A program made the translations under genes and the position numbers. 64,000 nt of DNA from Streptomyces alfalfae. GTDB taxonomy: Bacteria; Actinomycetota; Actinomycetes; Streptomycetales; Streptomycetaceae. The stretch lies in contig NZ_QEXM01000043.1 of NCBI RefSeq assembly GCF_004127445.1, positions 186,001 to 250,000 of the forward strand, in the 5' to 3' direction. Positions 1-7,452 of this stretch are shown here, one piece after another (within the stretch, counting starts at the first letter, position 1; every line of letters starts with the position of its first letter). The notes under the pieces are model-generated. The model was not told the origin of the DNA. It searched no databases and was given only the letters and a program-made list of their open reading frames with translations.

Positions 1-1160
1 TCCATGAAGAGTTCGACGGGGTCGTAGCCGGGTTTGCGGTGGATCTCGACGAGCTGCGCGAAGTCGGGCGCACGGTCGTCGTCGAGCCAGTAGTAGTACG
101 TGAACCAGGCGTCGGGCTCCGCGACGGCGACGAGCTCGCCGGCGCGGGGGTGGTCGAGCTGATGCGCCTTCTTGCCCTCGTCGTCCAGGAGCCGCTCGAT
201 GCCGGGCACGTCGGCGAGTGCGGCGCGGGTGGCTTCGAGGTCCTCGGGGCGGCGGACGTAAACGTGGGCGATCTGGTGGTCGGCGACGGCGAAGGCGCGG
301 GAGGCCATCGGGTCGAGGTATTCCATGCCGTCCTGGGTGTGCACGTCGAGCAGCCCGGCGCGGCGCAGCACGCGGTTGATGTCGACGGAGCGGTTCACCC
401 GCGTGATGCCGTACTCGGAGAGGGCGACCACGGTGCGGCCCTCGGCCCGGGCGTCGTCGAGGAGTGGGGCGAGGGTCGCGTCCAGGTCGGCGGCGGCCCG
501 GAAGGAGCGTGGGTCGTCGGGGCCGAAGCGCTGCAGGTCGTAGTCGAGGTGGGGGAGGTAGCACAGGGCCAGGTCGGGGTCGCGGGTGTCGATGATGTGC
601 CGGGTCGCGTCCACGATCCACCGGCTGGACACGAGGTCGGCGCCGGGGCCCCAGAAGTGGAAGAGCGGGAAGGTGCCGAGCTTGTCCGTCAGCTCGTCGT
701 GGAGCTCGGGGGGCCGGGTGTAGCAGTCGGGTTCCTTGCGGCCGTCGGCGTAGTAGACGGGGCGGGGGGTGACGGTGTAGTCGGTGTCCGCCCCCATCGC
801 GTACCACCAGCAGATGTTGGCGACGGTGTAGCCGGGATGCGCGCGGCGGGCGGCGTCCCACAGCTTGTCGCCGGCGACCAGGCCGTTGTGCTGGCGCCAC
901 AGCAGTACGTCGCCGAGTTCGCGGAAGTACCAGCCGTTGCCGACGATGCCGTGCTCGGAGGGGGTGGTGCCGGTGAGGAAGGTGGACTGGGCGGCGCAGG
1001 TGACGGCGGGCAGGACGGTGCCGAGCGGCGCCCGGGAGCCGGACTGGCCGAGCGCCTTCAGATGCGGCATGTGGTCGAGGAGACGCGGGGTGAGGCCGAC
1101 GACGTCCAGGACGAGAAGGGGGGTGGGCCGACCGTGCCGGCCGTGGGTGAGCTGGCTCAT
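1..1160 (-). CDS. Alkaline phosphatase family protein, EboF-like (3' end cut by window edge)
   Basis: Type I phosphodiesterase/nucleotide pyrophosphatase-like member of the alkaline phosphatase superfamily. About 386 codons are visible and the frame runs off the left edge, so the C-terminus is missing. The N-terminus carries a metal-ligand aspartate in LLVLDVVGL (D19), followed by PAVTCAAQSTFLTG, where T54 sits at the usual nucleophile position. Further metal-site stretches are SEHGIVGNGW and YLPHLDYDLQ. The ATG at 1160 overlaps the stop of the upstream eboE-like gene (ATGA, 1157-1160), so the two are translationally coupled. A phosphatase or phosphodiesterase of this class accompanies EboA, EboB, EboC and EboE in known ebo clusters. 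The substrate is unknown. I infer hydrolysis of a phospho-cyclitol or sugar-phosphate ester made by the operon. Confidence 0.85.
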   Translation of the reverse strand, partial: MSQLTHGRHGRPTPLLVLDVVGLTPRLLDHMPHLKALGQSGSRAPLGTVLPAVTCAAQSTFLTGTTPSEHGIVGNGWYFRELGDVLLWRQHNGLVAGDKLWDAARRAHPGYTVANICWWYAMGADTDYTVTPRPVYYADGRKEPDCYTRPPELHDELTDKLGTFPLFHFWGPGADLVSSRWIVDATRHIIDTRDPDLALCYLPHLDYDLQRFGPDDPRSFRAAADLDATLAPLLDDARAEGRTVVALSEYGITRVNRSVDINRVLRRAGLLDVHTQDGMEYLDPMASRAFAVADHQIAHVYVRRPEDLEATRAALADVPGIERLLDDEGKKAHQLDHPRAGELVAVAEPDAWFTYYYWLDDDRAPDFAQLVEIHRKPGYDPVELFM

Positions 1161-2326
1161 GGGAGTTCCTTCAGGCCGAGGTCCGTCAGGAGGTCGCGGG
1201 CGAGGGTGAGCTCCGCGGCGATGCCCTCGGCGAGCTGGGAGCGGCCGCGGGGGCGGAGCGCGGGCGGCAGGGCCTGCCAGGTGTAGGTCTCGACCTCCAG
1301 GTGGCGGGTGAGGGGTGCGGGCCCGCCGACGAGCCGGGCGAGGGCGTCCCGCAGTACGGGGAGTGTGGAGGTGAGCGGCGCGGCGGGGGCCGCGTGGAGC
1401 GGGACGTGGAAGTGGGCGCGCCAGGGGCCCGTGTCGGGCAGCGCGCCGGAGGACAGGGCCTCGCCGAGGTCGTCGGTGCCGCGCAGGCCGGTGGCGGTCA
1501 GGGTGCGGGTCTGGTGGAGGAAGCGGGGCTCGTCGAAGGCGGCGAGTGCCTCGCGCACCTCGGGGAGGTGGGGGTGTTCGGCGTGCAGGGCGGCGGAGAG
1601 CTGGGATTTGACGACGGGGACGCCCGCAGTGGTCAGGGCGTCGAGGGCGGTGGCGGGATCTTCGAAGGAGGTGGCGAGGTGGCAGGTGTCGACGCACACG
1701 CCGATGCGGTCGTGCCCGACAGCGGCGAGGGGGGCGATGGCGTCGGCGGTCGTCTCGACGGTGCAGCCCGGCTCGGGTTCGAGTCCGACGCGGATGGAGC
1801 GGCCGGTCAGCTCCGCGAGGGCGTCGAGGCGCTGCGCGAGCGCGGTGAGGGCGGTGCGGGCGGACTCGGCGCGGCCGGCGTCGAAGGGCGTCCGCCAGGC
1901 GAGCGGAAGGGTGGAGATGGTGCCTTCGGTGACGTCGTCGGGGAGCAGGGAGGCGAGCAGCCGGGCGAGGTCCGTGGTGTGGGTGAGCCGTTCGGGGTCG
2001 GTCCAGTCCGGCTTGTAGACGCGGTATTTGACCTCGTCGTCGCCGAAGCCCTCATACGGGAAACCGTTGAGGGTGACGACTTCGAGGCCGCGCCGGTCGA
2101 GTTCGGTGCGCAGGCCGCGCAGCGCCGACGGGTCGGTGACGAGGGCGCGGGCGGCGTCCTTGGCGAGCCACAGTCCGATGCCGATGCGGTCCCTGCCGAG
2201 CCTCTTGCGCACGGGTTCGCAGTGGTCGCGGAGCTGGGCGACGACTCCGTCCAGGGTCTCGGCCGGATGGACGTTGGTGCAGTACGCGAGGTGGACGGTG
2301 GAGCCGTCGGGGTGCCGGAAGCGCAT
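1157..2326 (-). CDS. eboE: EboE-family metabolite traffic protein (TIM-barrel)
   Basis: A 389-residue protein with the sugar-phosphate-isomerase/AP-endonuclease-2 TIM-barrel pattern and the characteristic EboE opening VHLAYCTNVHPAETLDG (about residues 11-27). Later conserved barrel segments include GLEPEPGC, CVDTCHLA and HLEVETYTW, which supply the likely acidic and histidine metal ligands. The ATG at 2326 lies 3 bases after the TatD gene stop, and the 3' end overlaps the phosphatase gene by 4 bases. EboE proteins occur with EboA/B/C in cyanobacterial, algal and bacterial clusters. In Nostoc the ebo genes were linked to export of the scytonemin monomer to the periplasm. The reaction catalysed here is unknown. 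Family assignment is confident, function is not. Confidence 0.85.
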   Translation of the reverse strand: MRFRHPDGSTVHLAYCTNVHPAETLDGVVAQLRDHCEPVRKRLGRDRIGIGLWLAKDAARALVTDPSALRGLRTELDRRGLEVVTLNGFPYEGFGDDEVKYRVYKPDWTDPERLTHTTDLARLLASLLPDDVTEGTISTLPLAWRTPFDAGRAESARTALTALAQRLDALAELTGRSIRVGLEPEPGCTVETTADAIAPLAAVGHDRIGVCVDTCHLATSFEDPATALDALTTAGVPVVKSQLSAALHAEHPHLPEVREALAAFDEPRFLHQTRTLTATGLRGTDDLGEALSSGALPDTGPWRAHFHVPLHAAPAAPLTSTLPVLRDALARLVGGPAPLTRHLEVETYTWQALPPALRPRGRSQLAEGIAAELTLARDLLTDLGLKELP

Positions 2327-2329
2327 GGT

Positions 2330-3178
2330 TCACGCACCGCCGCGCAGGATGGAGTTGCCCTCGTGGGTGGCGTCGGTGCCGGTGACGTCGAGGGCGAGGC
2401 GGCCGCTGAGCCCGTAGAAGGCGACGGGGTTGCGCCACAGCACCAGGTCGACGTCGTCCTCGTCGTAGCCCACCGCGAGCATGGCGTCGGCGACCTTGCG
2501 GGTCTTGAGGGGGTCGCTCTTGCCCCAGTCCGCGGCGGAGTTGACCAGGACCCGTTCGGGCCCGAAGTCCCGGAGGATGGCGACCATCCTGTCCTCGTCC
2601 ATCTTGGTGTCGGGGTAGACGGAGAAGCCGAGCCAGCAGCCGCTGTCCTTGGCCTCCTTCACAGTGGTCTCGTTGAGGTGGTCGATCAGGACGCGGTCCA
2701 GCGGCAGGGCGGACTCCCGCACGACGTCGATGGTGCGCCGCAGGCCCGTGAGCTTGTCCCGGTGCGGAGTGTGCACGAGAGCGGGCAGCTCGTGATCGGC
2801 CGCGAGCTGCAGCTGGGTCGCGAGCGCGGTGTCCTCGGCCGGCGTCATGGAGTCGTAGCCGATCTCGCCCACGGCGACGACGTTGTCCTTGACGAGATAG
2901 CGCGGCAGTTCGTCGAGGACCGGTGTGCAGCGCGGGTCGTTCGCCTCTTTGGGGTTGAGGGCGATCGTGCAGTGGTGGGCGATGCCGTACTGGGCGGCGC
3001 GGAAGGGTTCCCAGCCGAGGAGGGAGTCGAAGTAGTCGAAGAAGGAGGCGGGGGAGGTGCGGGGCTGGCCGAGCCAGAAGGCCGGTTCCACCACCGCGCG
3101 GACGCCCGCCGCGTACATCGCCTCGTAGTCGTCGGTGGTGCGGGACGTCATGTGGATGTGGGGGTCGAAGATGCGCAT
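2330..3178 (-). CDS. TatD family hydrolase, EboB-like
   Basis: A 282-residue metal-dependent hydrolase of the amidohydrolase/TatD superfamily. The N-terminal metal motif is FDPHIHM (residues 4-10). Later ligands are probably in VGEIGYD (glutamate), ALVHTPHRDK and VLIDHLNETT, and VLVNSAADWGKSD carries the C-terminal aspartate. The length is normal for the family. It sits third from the downstream end of the seven-gene operon: 8 bases separate its ATG from the EboA gene stop and 3 bases separate its stop from eboE. In Ebo clusters the TatD-like gene is called eboB. The likely activity is hydrolysis of a phosphoester or cyclic metabolite, not the DNA repair role of housekeeping TatD. That specialisation is inferred from context. 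Confidence 0.85.
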   Translation of the reverse strand: MRIFDPHIHMTSRTTDDYEAMYAAGVRAVVEPAFWLGQPRTSPASFFDYFDSLLGWEPFRAAQYGIAHHCTIALNPKEANDPRCTPVLDELPRYLVKDNVVAVGEIGYDSMTPAEDTALATQLQLAADHELPALVHTPHRDKLTGLRRTIDVVRESALPLDRVLIDHLNETTVKEAKDSGCWLGFSVYPDTKMDEDRMVAILRDFGPERVLVNSAADWGKSDPLKTRKVADAMLAVGYDEDDVDLVLWRNPVAFYGLSGRLALDVTGTDATHEGNSILRGGA

Positions 3179-3186
3179 CGGGGCTC

Positions 3187-3870
3187 TTACTCCTCGCCGG
3201 TCGAAGGGGCCACAGGGCCGGAGGGCGCGGTCGGGGCCGCAGCGCCCGCCGGGTCGGTGAGGGACAGCACGCGGCGCAGGTCGTCGGGTACGGCGCGCCC
3301 GGCCGCGGTGCGTTCACCCGCGAAGTCGGTGAGCATGCGGGCGAGCTCCCTGTCGCCTCGGGCCCGCCGGGGAAGATCGGCGACGGCGTCCACGGGGACA
3401 CCGGTGAACAGGCACTTCAGGACGGCGTGGCGCCAGTCGTGCGGAGCCAGGTGCCGCGCGGCGTACGGGCCCACGGCCGCCGCGACGAGCCGTGTGTCAT
3501 TGGTCCGCAGGGCGTCCTCGACCAGCGGCAGGGCTTCGGGCCCCGGCACCAGGTGCGGCAGGGCGCGGAGCACGGCACGACGCTCGGGGGCGGTGCCCTG
3601 ACCGTAGACGCGGGCGAGGGTGGCCGGGTCCGCGGACGCCGCGTGCAGGAGCAGGACGCGGGCGGCGTCGGCGTGGTCGGCCCCGCAGCGCCGCCCGGCT
3701 TCGGCGAGCCGCAGCTCCCACGTGGGCATCGGCCCCCGCGTCGGCTGCTCCGGACGCCGGGCGTGGGCCGCGGCTTCGGCGACTGCCTGGTCGAGCCAGG
3801 CACGGGCGGCTCCGCCGAGGTCGGCTTCGAGACGCGTGCGGAGGGCGGCGACCCCGGGGGTGTCGGTCAC
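3187..3870 (-). CDS. eboA: EboA domain-containing protein
   Basis: A 227-residue, mostly helical protein. Its repeated pattern of short helices with PxxxWR/K and ADxARVLLLHAASA-type turns matches the EboA domain (HEAT-like helical). The GTG start at 3870 is chosen for the AGGAGG ribosome site 6 bases upstream and for the 4-base GTGA overlap with the stop of the preceding isomerase gene. A much longer reading in the same frame would run through that upstream gene and is not credible. EboA has no established biochemical activity. Its constant presence in ebo clusters marks this operon. The C-terminus ends in an Ala/Pro/Thr-rich low-complexity tail of about 20 residues. Confidence 0.8.
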   Translation of the reverse strand: MTDTPGVAALRTRLEADLGGAARAWLDQAVAEAAAHARRPEQPTRGPMPTWELRLAEAGRRCGADHADAARVLLLHAASADPATLARVYGQGTAPERRAVLRALPHLVPGPEALPLVEDALRTNDTRLVAAAVGPYAARHLAPHDWRHAVLKCLFTGVPVDAVADLPRRARGDRELARMLTDFAGERTAAGRAVPDDLRRVLSLTDPAGAAAPTAPSGPVAPSTGEE

Positions 3871-4979
3871 GGTGTTCCTCCTTCGGCCGAGGCGAGAACC
3901 CCGTTTCGTCGCCCCGGGGCCACGGCCTCGCGCAGGAACGCGATGGACTCCGTGGCGAGCTGCGGCCCGGCGTGGGAGTGGCGGGGCAGTTCGACGACCG
4001 TCAGGCCTCGGTAGCCGGTGGCGGCCAGGGCTTCGAGGACGGGCGGGAAGTCGATCTCCCCATCGCCGAAGGGCAGGTGCTCGTGGACGCCGCGGCGCAT
4101 GTCCTCGATCTGGACGTGGTGCAGCCAGGGAGCGGCGGCGCGTACGCAGTCGGCGGGGGGGAGCGGTTCGAGGCACTGGCAGTGGCCGATGTCGAGGGTG
4201 AGGCCGAGGAGGCCGGGGTCGGGGGCGCCGAGTTCGGTTCGGAGTCGGTGGAAGTCGGCGAGCGAGGAGAGGAGGTGGCCGGGCTCGGGTTCGACGGCGA
4301 GCGGGACGCCTGCGGTGGCGGCGGCGTCCAGGACGGGGCCGAGGGCGTCGGCCAGCCGCTGCCATGCGGTGTCGTCGGACGTGTGGGCGGGGGTGATGCC
4401 GCTGAAGCAGTGCACGGCGTGGGCGTTCAGGTCGGCGGCGACCTGGACGGCACGGATCAGCAGCCGGACGCGTTGGGCTCGGCGGTCCGGATCGGGGTCG
4501 AGGAGGGAGGGGCCGTGTTTGCGGCGCGGGTCGAGGACGTAGCGGGCGCCGGTCTCGACGGTGGCGGTCAGACCGCGGCGGTCGAGGCTGCGGGCCACGT
4601 GACGGGTGCGGTCGGCGAGGCCGGGGGCGAGGGGGTCGAGGTGCATGTGGTCGAGGGTGAGTCCGACACCCTCGTAGCCGAGGTCGGCGAGGAGGCCGAG
4701 GGCGTCGTCGAGACGAAGGTCGGTGAGGCCGTTGGTGCCATAGCCGAAGCGGATCCCGCCGGGACGGCCGTCGGTGGGGCGGTCGCCGGTGGGACGGCCG
4801 TCGGTGGGGCGGTCGTCGGTGGGACGGCCGTCGGTGGGTCCGGCGGGACGGCCGTCGACGGGCCCGGCGAGACGGCCACCGGCAGGACCAGCGGAACGGC
4901 CATCGGCAGGCCCGGCGAGACGGCCACCGGCAGGACCGGCGAGACGGCCGTCGGGCGGGCGGGGGTCGGTGTCGCTCAT
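3867..4979 (-). CDS. Sugar phosphate isomerase/epimerase with a repeat-built N-terminal extension
   Basis: A 370-residue protein. From about residue 74 (IRFGYGTNGLTDLRL) to the end it is a TIM-barrel of the xylose-isomerase-like family, with likely metal ligands in VEPEPGH, LTLDIGHCQC, HHVQIEDM and the terminal LTVVELPRHSH. Residues 9-73 are a degenerate tandem repeat: five 8-residue units of the form DGRLAGPA followed by five 5-residue units of the form DGRPT. The ATG at 4979 overlaps the prenyltransferase stop (ATGA, 4976-4979). No start codon lies between the repeats and the barrel, so the extension is probably translated. It is second of two TIM-barrel enzymes in the operon. The substrate is unknown, perhaps an inositol or ketose phosphate given the neighbouring synthase. 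Confidence 0.82.
   Translation of the reverse strand: MSDTDPRPPDGRLAGPAGGRLAGPADGRSAGPAGGRLAGPVDGRPAGPTDGRPTDDRPTDGRPTGDRPTDGRPGGIRFGYGTNGLTDLRLDDALGLLADLGYEGVGLTLDHMHLDPLAPGLADRTRHVARSLDRRGLTATVETGARYVLDPRRKHGPSLLDPDPDRRAQRVRLLIRAVQVAADLNAHAVHCFSGITPAHTSDDTAWQRLADALGPVLDAAATAGVPLAVEPEPGHLLSSLADFHRLRTELGAPDPGLLGLTLDIGHCQCLEPLPPADCVRAAAPWLHHVQIEDMRRGVHEHLPFGDGEIDFPPVLEALAATGYRGLTVVELPRHSHAGPQLATESIAFLREAVAPGRRNGVLASAEGGTP
4761..4965. repeat. In-frame tandem repeat inside the isomerase gene
   Basis: Two near-identical 30-base units occupy 4761-4790 and 4791-4820, each made of two 15-base halves. They are followed by about five 24-base units up to about 4965. All periods are multiples of three, so expansion or contraction keeps the frame of the isomerase gene. 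On the coding strand they give 5-residue (DGRPT-type) and 8-residue (DGRLAGPA-type) units. Confidence 0.85.
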
Positions 4980-5890
4980 GTGACGCTCACCTTCCGTGCG
5001 AACCTGCGGGCGGCCGGGGCGAGGGCGGCGGTGAACAGGGCGGTTCCCACGGCTCCGGACCGGGCGGCGAGCGCCGCCTGGAGCGGGATCATGGCGCGGA
5101 TACCACCGCCGACGGCCCGTTGGGTGAGCGGAGGTGAGGGGTTGAGCGCCGCGTGGAAGAGAGGCTTGGCGGCGGTGCCGACGTAGGCCAGGGCGAGGGC
5201 GGCGCGCAGGGCTCGGCGTGGCGTGACGCGAGTGCCGGTGTCGGCGCCGGGCGCGCGGGTGCGGAGGCCTCCCCCGCTCACGAGGCGGCCCACCGTCCCG
5301 GCGACCGCCAGCGCGGCGAGGGGGGCGGTCGATGAGCCGCCCTGGGCCTCGCGGCGGGAGACCACCGTGACCGCGAGGGTGTGCGTGGCGAGGGCCGTGG
5401 CGGAGGGCAGCGCCGCCGTGGCCCGTCGGCGGTCGTCCGGGCCTGCCGTGGCGGTCGCGCCGAGGAGGAGGTCCAGTCCTCGGGCGGCGGCCATGGCTGC
5501 CGGGCCGGCGGGAGTGTGCTTCAGGCCCAGGTCGTAGGCCCAGACGGTGCCCGCGAGGGCGCCCGCCACCGCGAGGGCCGGGCGGCCGGCGCGGGCGGCG
5601 GCGGTGAGGCCCGCGGCGGTGAGCGCGGTGGCCGCAGCCAGGGCCGCGGGCGGGGCGATGCGGCCGGAGGGCAGCGGGCGTTCGGGGCGTTCGACGGCGT
5701 CCTCCGCCCGGTCGGCCCAGTCGTTGAGGGCCATGCCGGCTTCGTACAGGCAGAGGGAGGAGGTGAGGGCGAGGAGGGTGCGGTGGTTGGGCGCCAGGCC
5801 GGTCGTCGCCGCGCCGGCGAAGGCGTCGCCGGGGACGGTGAACAGGGCGGGGAGGCGGAGCAGTTCGGCCCAGTCGCGGGCGGCGGTCAC
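4976..5890 (-). CDS. UbiA-like prenyltransferase, EboC-type
   Basis: A 304-residue integral membrane protein with several hydrophobic helices and the UbiA signature NDWADRAEDAVERPERPLPSG near residue 60, which carries the Mg-diphosphate-binding aspartates. A second aspartate-bearing loop follows at VWAYDLGLKHTP. The GTG at 5890 is chosen because it forms a 4-base GTGA overlap with the inositol phosphate synthase stop. The reaction is predicted to be transfer of a prenyl group onto a polar acceptor at the membrane. EboC in other ebo clusters belongs to this family. From memory it resembles the family annotated after S. coelicolor SCO3242. I infer that the acceptor could be the cyclitol produced by the neighbouring synthase. 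Confidence 0.85.
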   Translation of the reverse strand: MTAARDWAELLRLPALFTVPGDAFAGAATTGLAPNHRTLLALTSSLCLYEAGMALNDWADRAEDAVERPERPLPSGRIAPPAALAAATALTAAGLTAAARAGRPALAVAGALAGTVWAYDLGLKHTPAGPAAMAAARGLDLLLGATATAGPDDRRRATAALPSATALATHTLAVTVVSRREAQGGSSTAPLAALAVAGTVGRLVSGGGLRTRAPGADTGTRVTPRRALRAALALAYVGTAAKPLFHAALNPSPPLTQRAVGGGIRAMIPLQAALAARSGAVGTALFTAALAPAARRFARKVSVT

Positions 5891-7185
5891 CGGGCGTCCC
5901 GGAAGCGGTCGGCGAGGCCGAGCAGGGCCGTGTGCTGCTCGCCCAGGGCCGCGGGCGCACCGGCGTCCGGGTCCTTGAAGTAGAAGGCCAGCTCCGGCAG
6001 GGGCCCTGCGACGCCGCATTCGTGGGCTCGGGCGGTCAGGCGGGCCAGGTCGAGGATCAGGGGTGCCGCGAGGGCGGAGTCACAGCCCTGCCAGGTGGTC
6101 TGCAACACCATGCGGGCGCCGAGGAAGCCGTCGAAGGCGATGTGGTCCCAGGCGGTCTTCCAGTCACCGAGAGAGGGGACGTCGTCGATGTGGACCTGGC
6201 CTTCGGGGGCGGCGCCGAGGGTGTCGGCGAGTACGCGTTCCTTGCCGGCGTTCTTGGCCGCCGCGGCGGCGGGGTCGGCGAGGGCGGCGCCGTCACCGCC
6301 GCCGAGGAGGTTGGTGCCGGACCAGGCGCGTACGGCGAGCGCGCGTTGGGCGAACATCGGGCCGAGCACCGACCGCAGCAGGGTCTGGCCCGTCTTGCCG
6401 TCACGTCCGGCGTGGGGCAGCCCGGCGGCGAGTGCCGCCTCGGCCAGGCCGGGATGGTGCAGGCCCGTGGAGGGGGTGAAGTTCACGTAGGGGCAGTCGG
6501 CCCTGAGCGCCGCCGCCGCATAGAGCGAGCTGGCGGGCAGCCGCCGCCTCGCCCCGCCCCCGTCGCCCGCCCCGCCCACGCCGCCGTCGCCGTCGCCGGA
6601 ACCTCCCGCCGAGTACTCACCCCCGCCGCGAGATCCCACGCCCCGATCAGCCGAGGCCACACCCCCCCTCGAAGCCGCAGCCCCGGCCCGGCCACCACCA
6701 GTCCCGTCAACCCCACCAGCCCCGGCGCCCAGCGGTTCCGTGGAAGCCACGTTCACCACGACCGTGCGTGCCAGGCCCCGGCGGTGGGTGAAGTCGCGCA
6801 GGTCGTGCGCGAAGGCGGTGATCAGTTCCTCGTCGGTGCGGGTGTCGCCCGGCAGGGGGCCGCCGGGGCGTATCTCGGCGTCGGCGGCGGTGAGTTCGGC
6901 GCGGACGGCCGCGGGGAGGCCGTGCGGCAGGACGCCGCCCGCGGCGAGTTCCTCGGCGCGCTTGGGCAGGGGGCAGTTCGCGGTGTCGTGGCCGCCGAAG
7001 ACCAGTGACGACAACGTTGGCAGGCCGCAGTCCGCGAAAGGCGGGGTCTCCGTGACCATGCCGACGGGTGGGTGCAGACCGGCGGCCACGGCCGCGCACC
7101 CCGCGACGGCGGTGGTCGCTACCGAGCCGCGGGCGCCGATCAGCCAGACGCCGACGGGAGAGGGGGAGAGCGCGGAAGTGGACAT
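5887..7185 (-). CDS. Inositol-3-phosphate synthase family protein with glycine-rich insertion
   Basis: A 432-residue relative of the NAD-dependent cyclase that converts glucose 6-phosphate to 1L-myo-inositol 1-phosphate. Visible hallmarks are a Rossmann start VGVWLIGARGSVATT, the FTPSTGLHHPGL segment, GRDGKTGQTLLRSVLGPMF and the lysine-bearing WSGTNLLGGGDG. The ATG at 7185 follows an AGGAGG site by 5 bases; a second ATG 10 codons upstream lacks a site and is rejected. Between residues about 150 and 210 there is a glycine- and serine-rich stretch unlike the rest of the protein. It is the first gene of the Ebo-type operon. Typical ebo clusters carry a dehydroquinate-synthase-like cyclase (EboD), so this looks like a functional substitute. 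The true substrate is not proven. Confidence 0.85.
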   Translation of the reverse strand: MSTSALSPSPVGVWLIGARGSVATTAVAGCAAVAAGLHPPVGMVTETPPFADCGLPTLSSLVFGGHDTANCPLPKRAEELAAGGVLPHGLPAAVRAELTAADAEIRPGGPLPGDTRTDEELITAFAHDLRDFTHRRGLARTVVVNVASTEPLGAGAGGVDGTGGGRAGAAASRGGVASADRGVGSRGGGEYSAGGSGDGDGGVGGAGDGGGARRRLPASSLYAAAALRADCPYVNFTPSTGLHHPGLAEAALAAGLPHAGRDGKTGQTLLRSVLGPMFAQRALAVRAWSGTNLLGGGDGAALADPAAAAAKNAGKERVLADTLGAAPEGQVHIDDVPSLGDWKTAWDHIAFDGFLGARMVLQTTWQGCDSALAAPLILDLARLTARAHECGVAGPLPELAFYFKDPDAGAPAALGEQHTALLGLADRFRDAR

Positions 7186-7222
7186 GGATGCCTCCTGCCA
7201 TGACGCGAGGAACACGCGACGT

Positions 7223-7256
7223 GAGGTACAGATGACGTAGAGGTACAGATGGTGTA
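7223..7256. repeat. Two 17-base direct repeats upstream of the Ebo-type operon
   Basis: Two adjacent copies of gaggtacagatg(ac/gt)..gta lie 38-71 bases upstream of the inositol phosphate synthase start. They differ at two or three positions. They fall where the operon promoter must be, so they may be an operator. I could not identify a convincing -35/-10 pair beside them. Confidence 0.6.
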
Positions 7257-7319
7257 GGGGACACGGAGAGAGGCCCAGGGGATACGGAGAGGGGTCCAGG
7301 GGACGCGGAGAGAGGTCAG
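7257..7319. repeat. Three 21-base tandem repeats
   Basis: Three consecutive units at 7257-7277, 7278-7298 and 7299-7319 share the pattern gggga(c/t)(a/g)cggagag(a/g)gg. They directly follow the 17-base repeats in the non-coding stretch upstream of the Ebo-type operon. No function is assigned. Confidence 0.7.
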
Positions 7320-7345
7320 TGAGGTGGAGGGGCCCGGGGCCCGGC

Positions 7346-7408
7346 CCGGAACCGCCCGTCGCCGGAACCGCTCCGTCGCCGGGACCGCCCGTCGCCGGAA
7401 CCGCCGGG
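7346..7408. repeat. Four 16-17-base tandem repeats
   Basis: Units starting at 7346, 7362, 7379 and 7395 share ccgg(a/g)accgcycgtcg; the last is truncated. This is the third repeat family stacked within about 190 bases between the ThuA gene and the Ebo-type operon. Confidence 0.7.
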
Positions 7409-7412
7409 TCAA

Positions 7413-7450
7413 GACGGCGGGCGGAGGTCCGGCGTCCTCCGCCCGCCGTC
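7413..7450 (-). terminator. Strong intrinsic terminator after the ThuA/3-keto-disaccharide hydrolase gene
   Basis: A perfect 15-base stem (gacggcgggcggagg at 7413-7427 against cctccgcccgccgtc at 7436-7450) with an 8-base loop. It starts 2 bases beyond the stop codon at 7453 in the direction of transcription. The trailing T-run is weak, as is common in actinomycetes. It should end the ROK-locus transcript and insulate the Ebo-type operon. Confidence 0.85.
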
Positions 7451-7452
7451 GT

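Noticed and set aside
4761..4965. Repeat array as a CRISPR
   Set aside because: Units are contiguous and coding, there are no unique spacers, and no cas genes are present.
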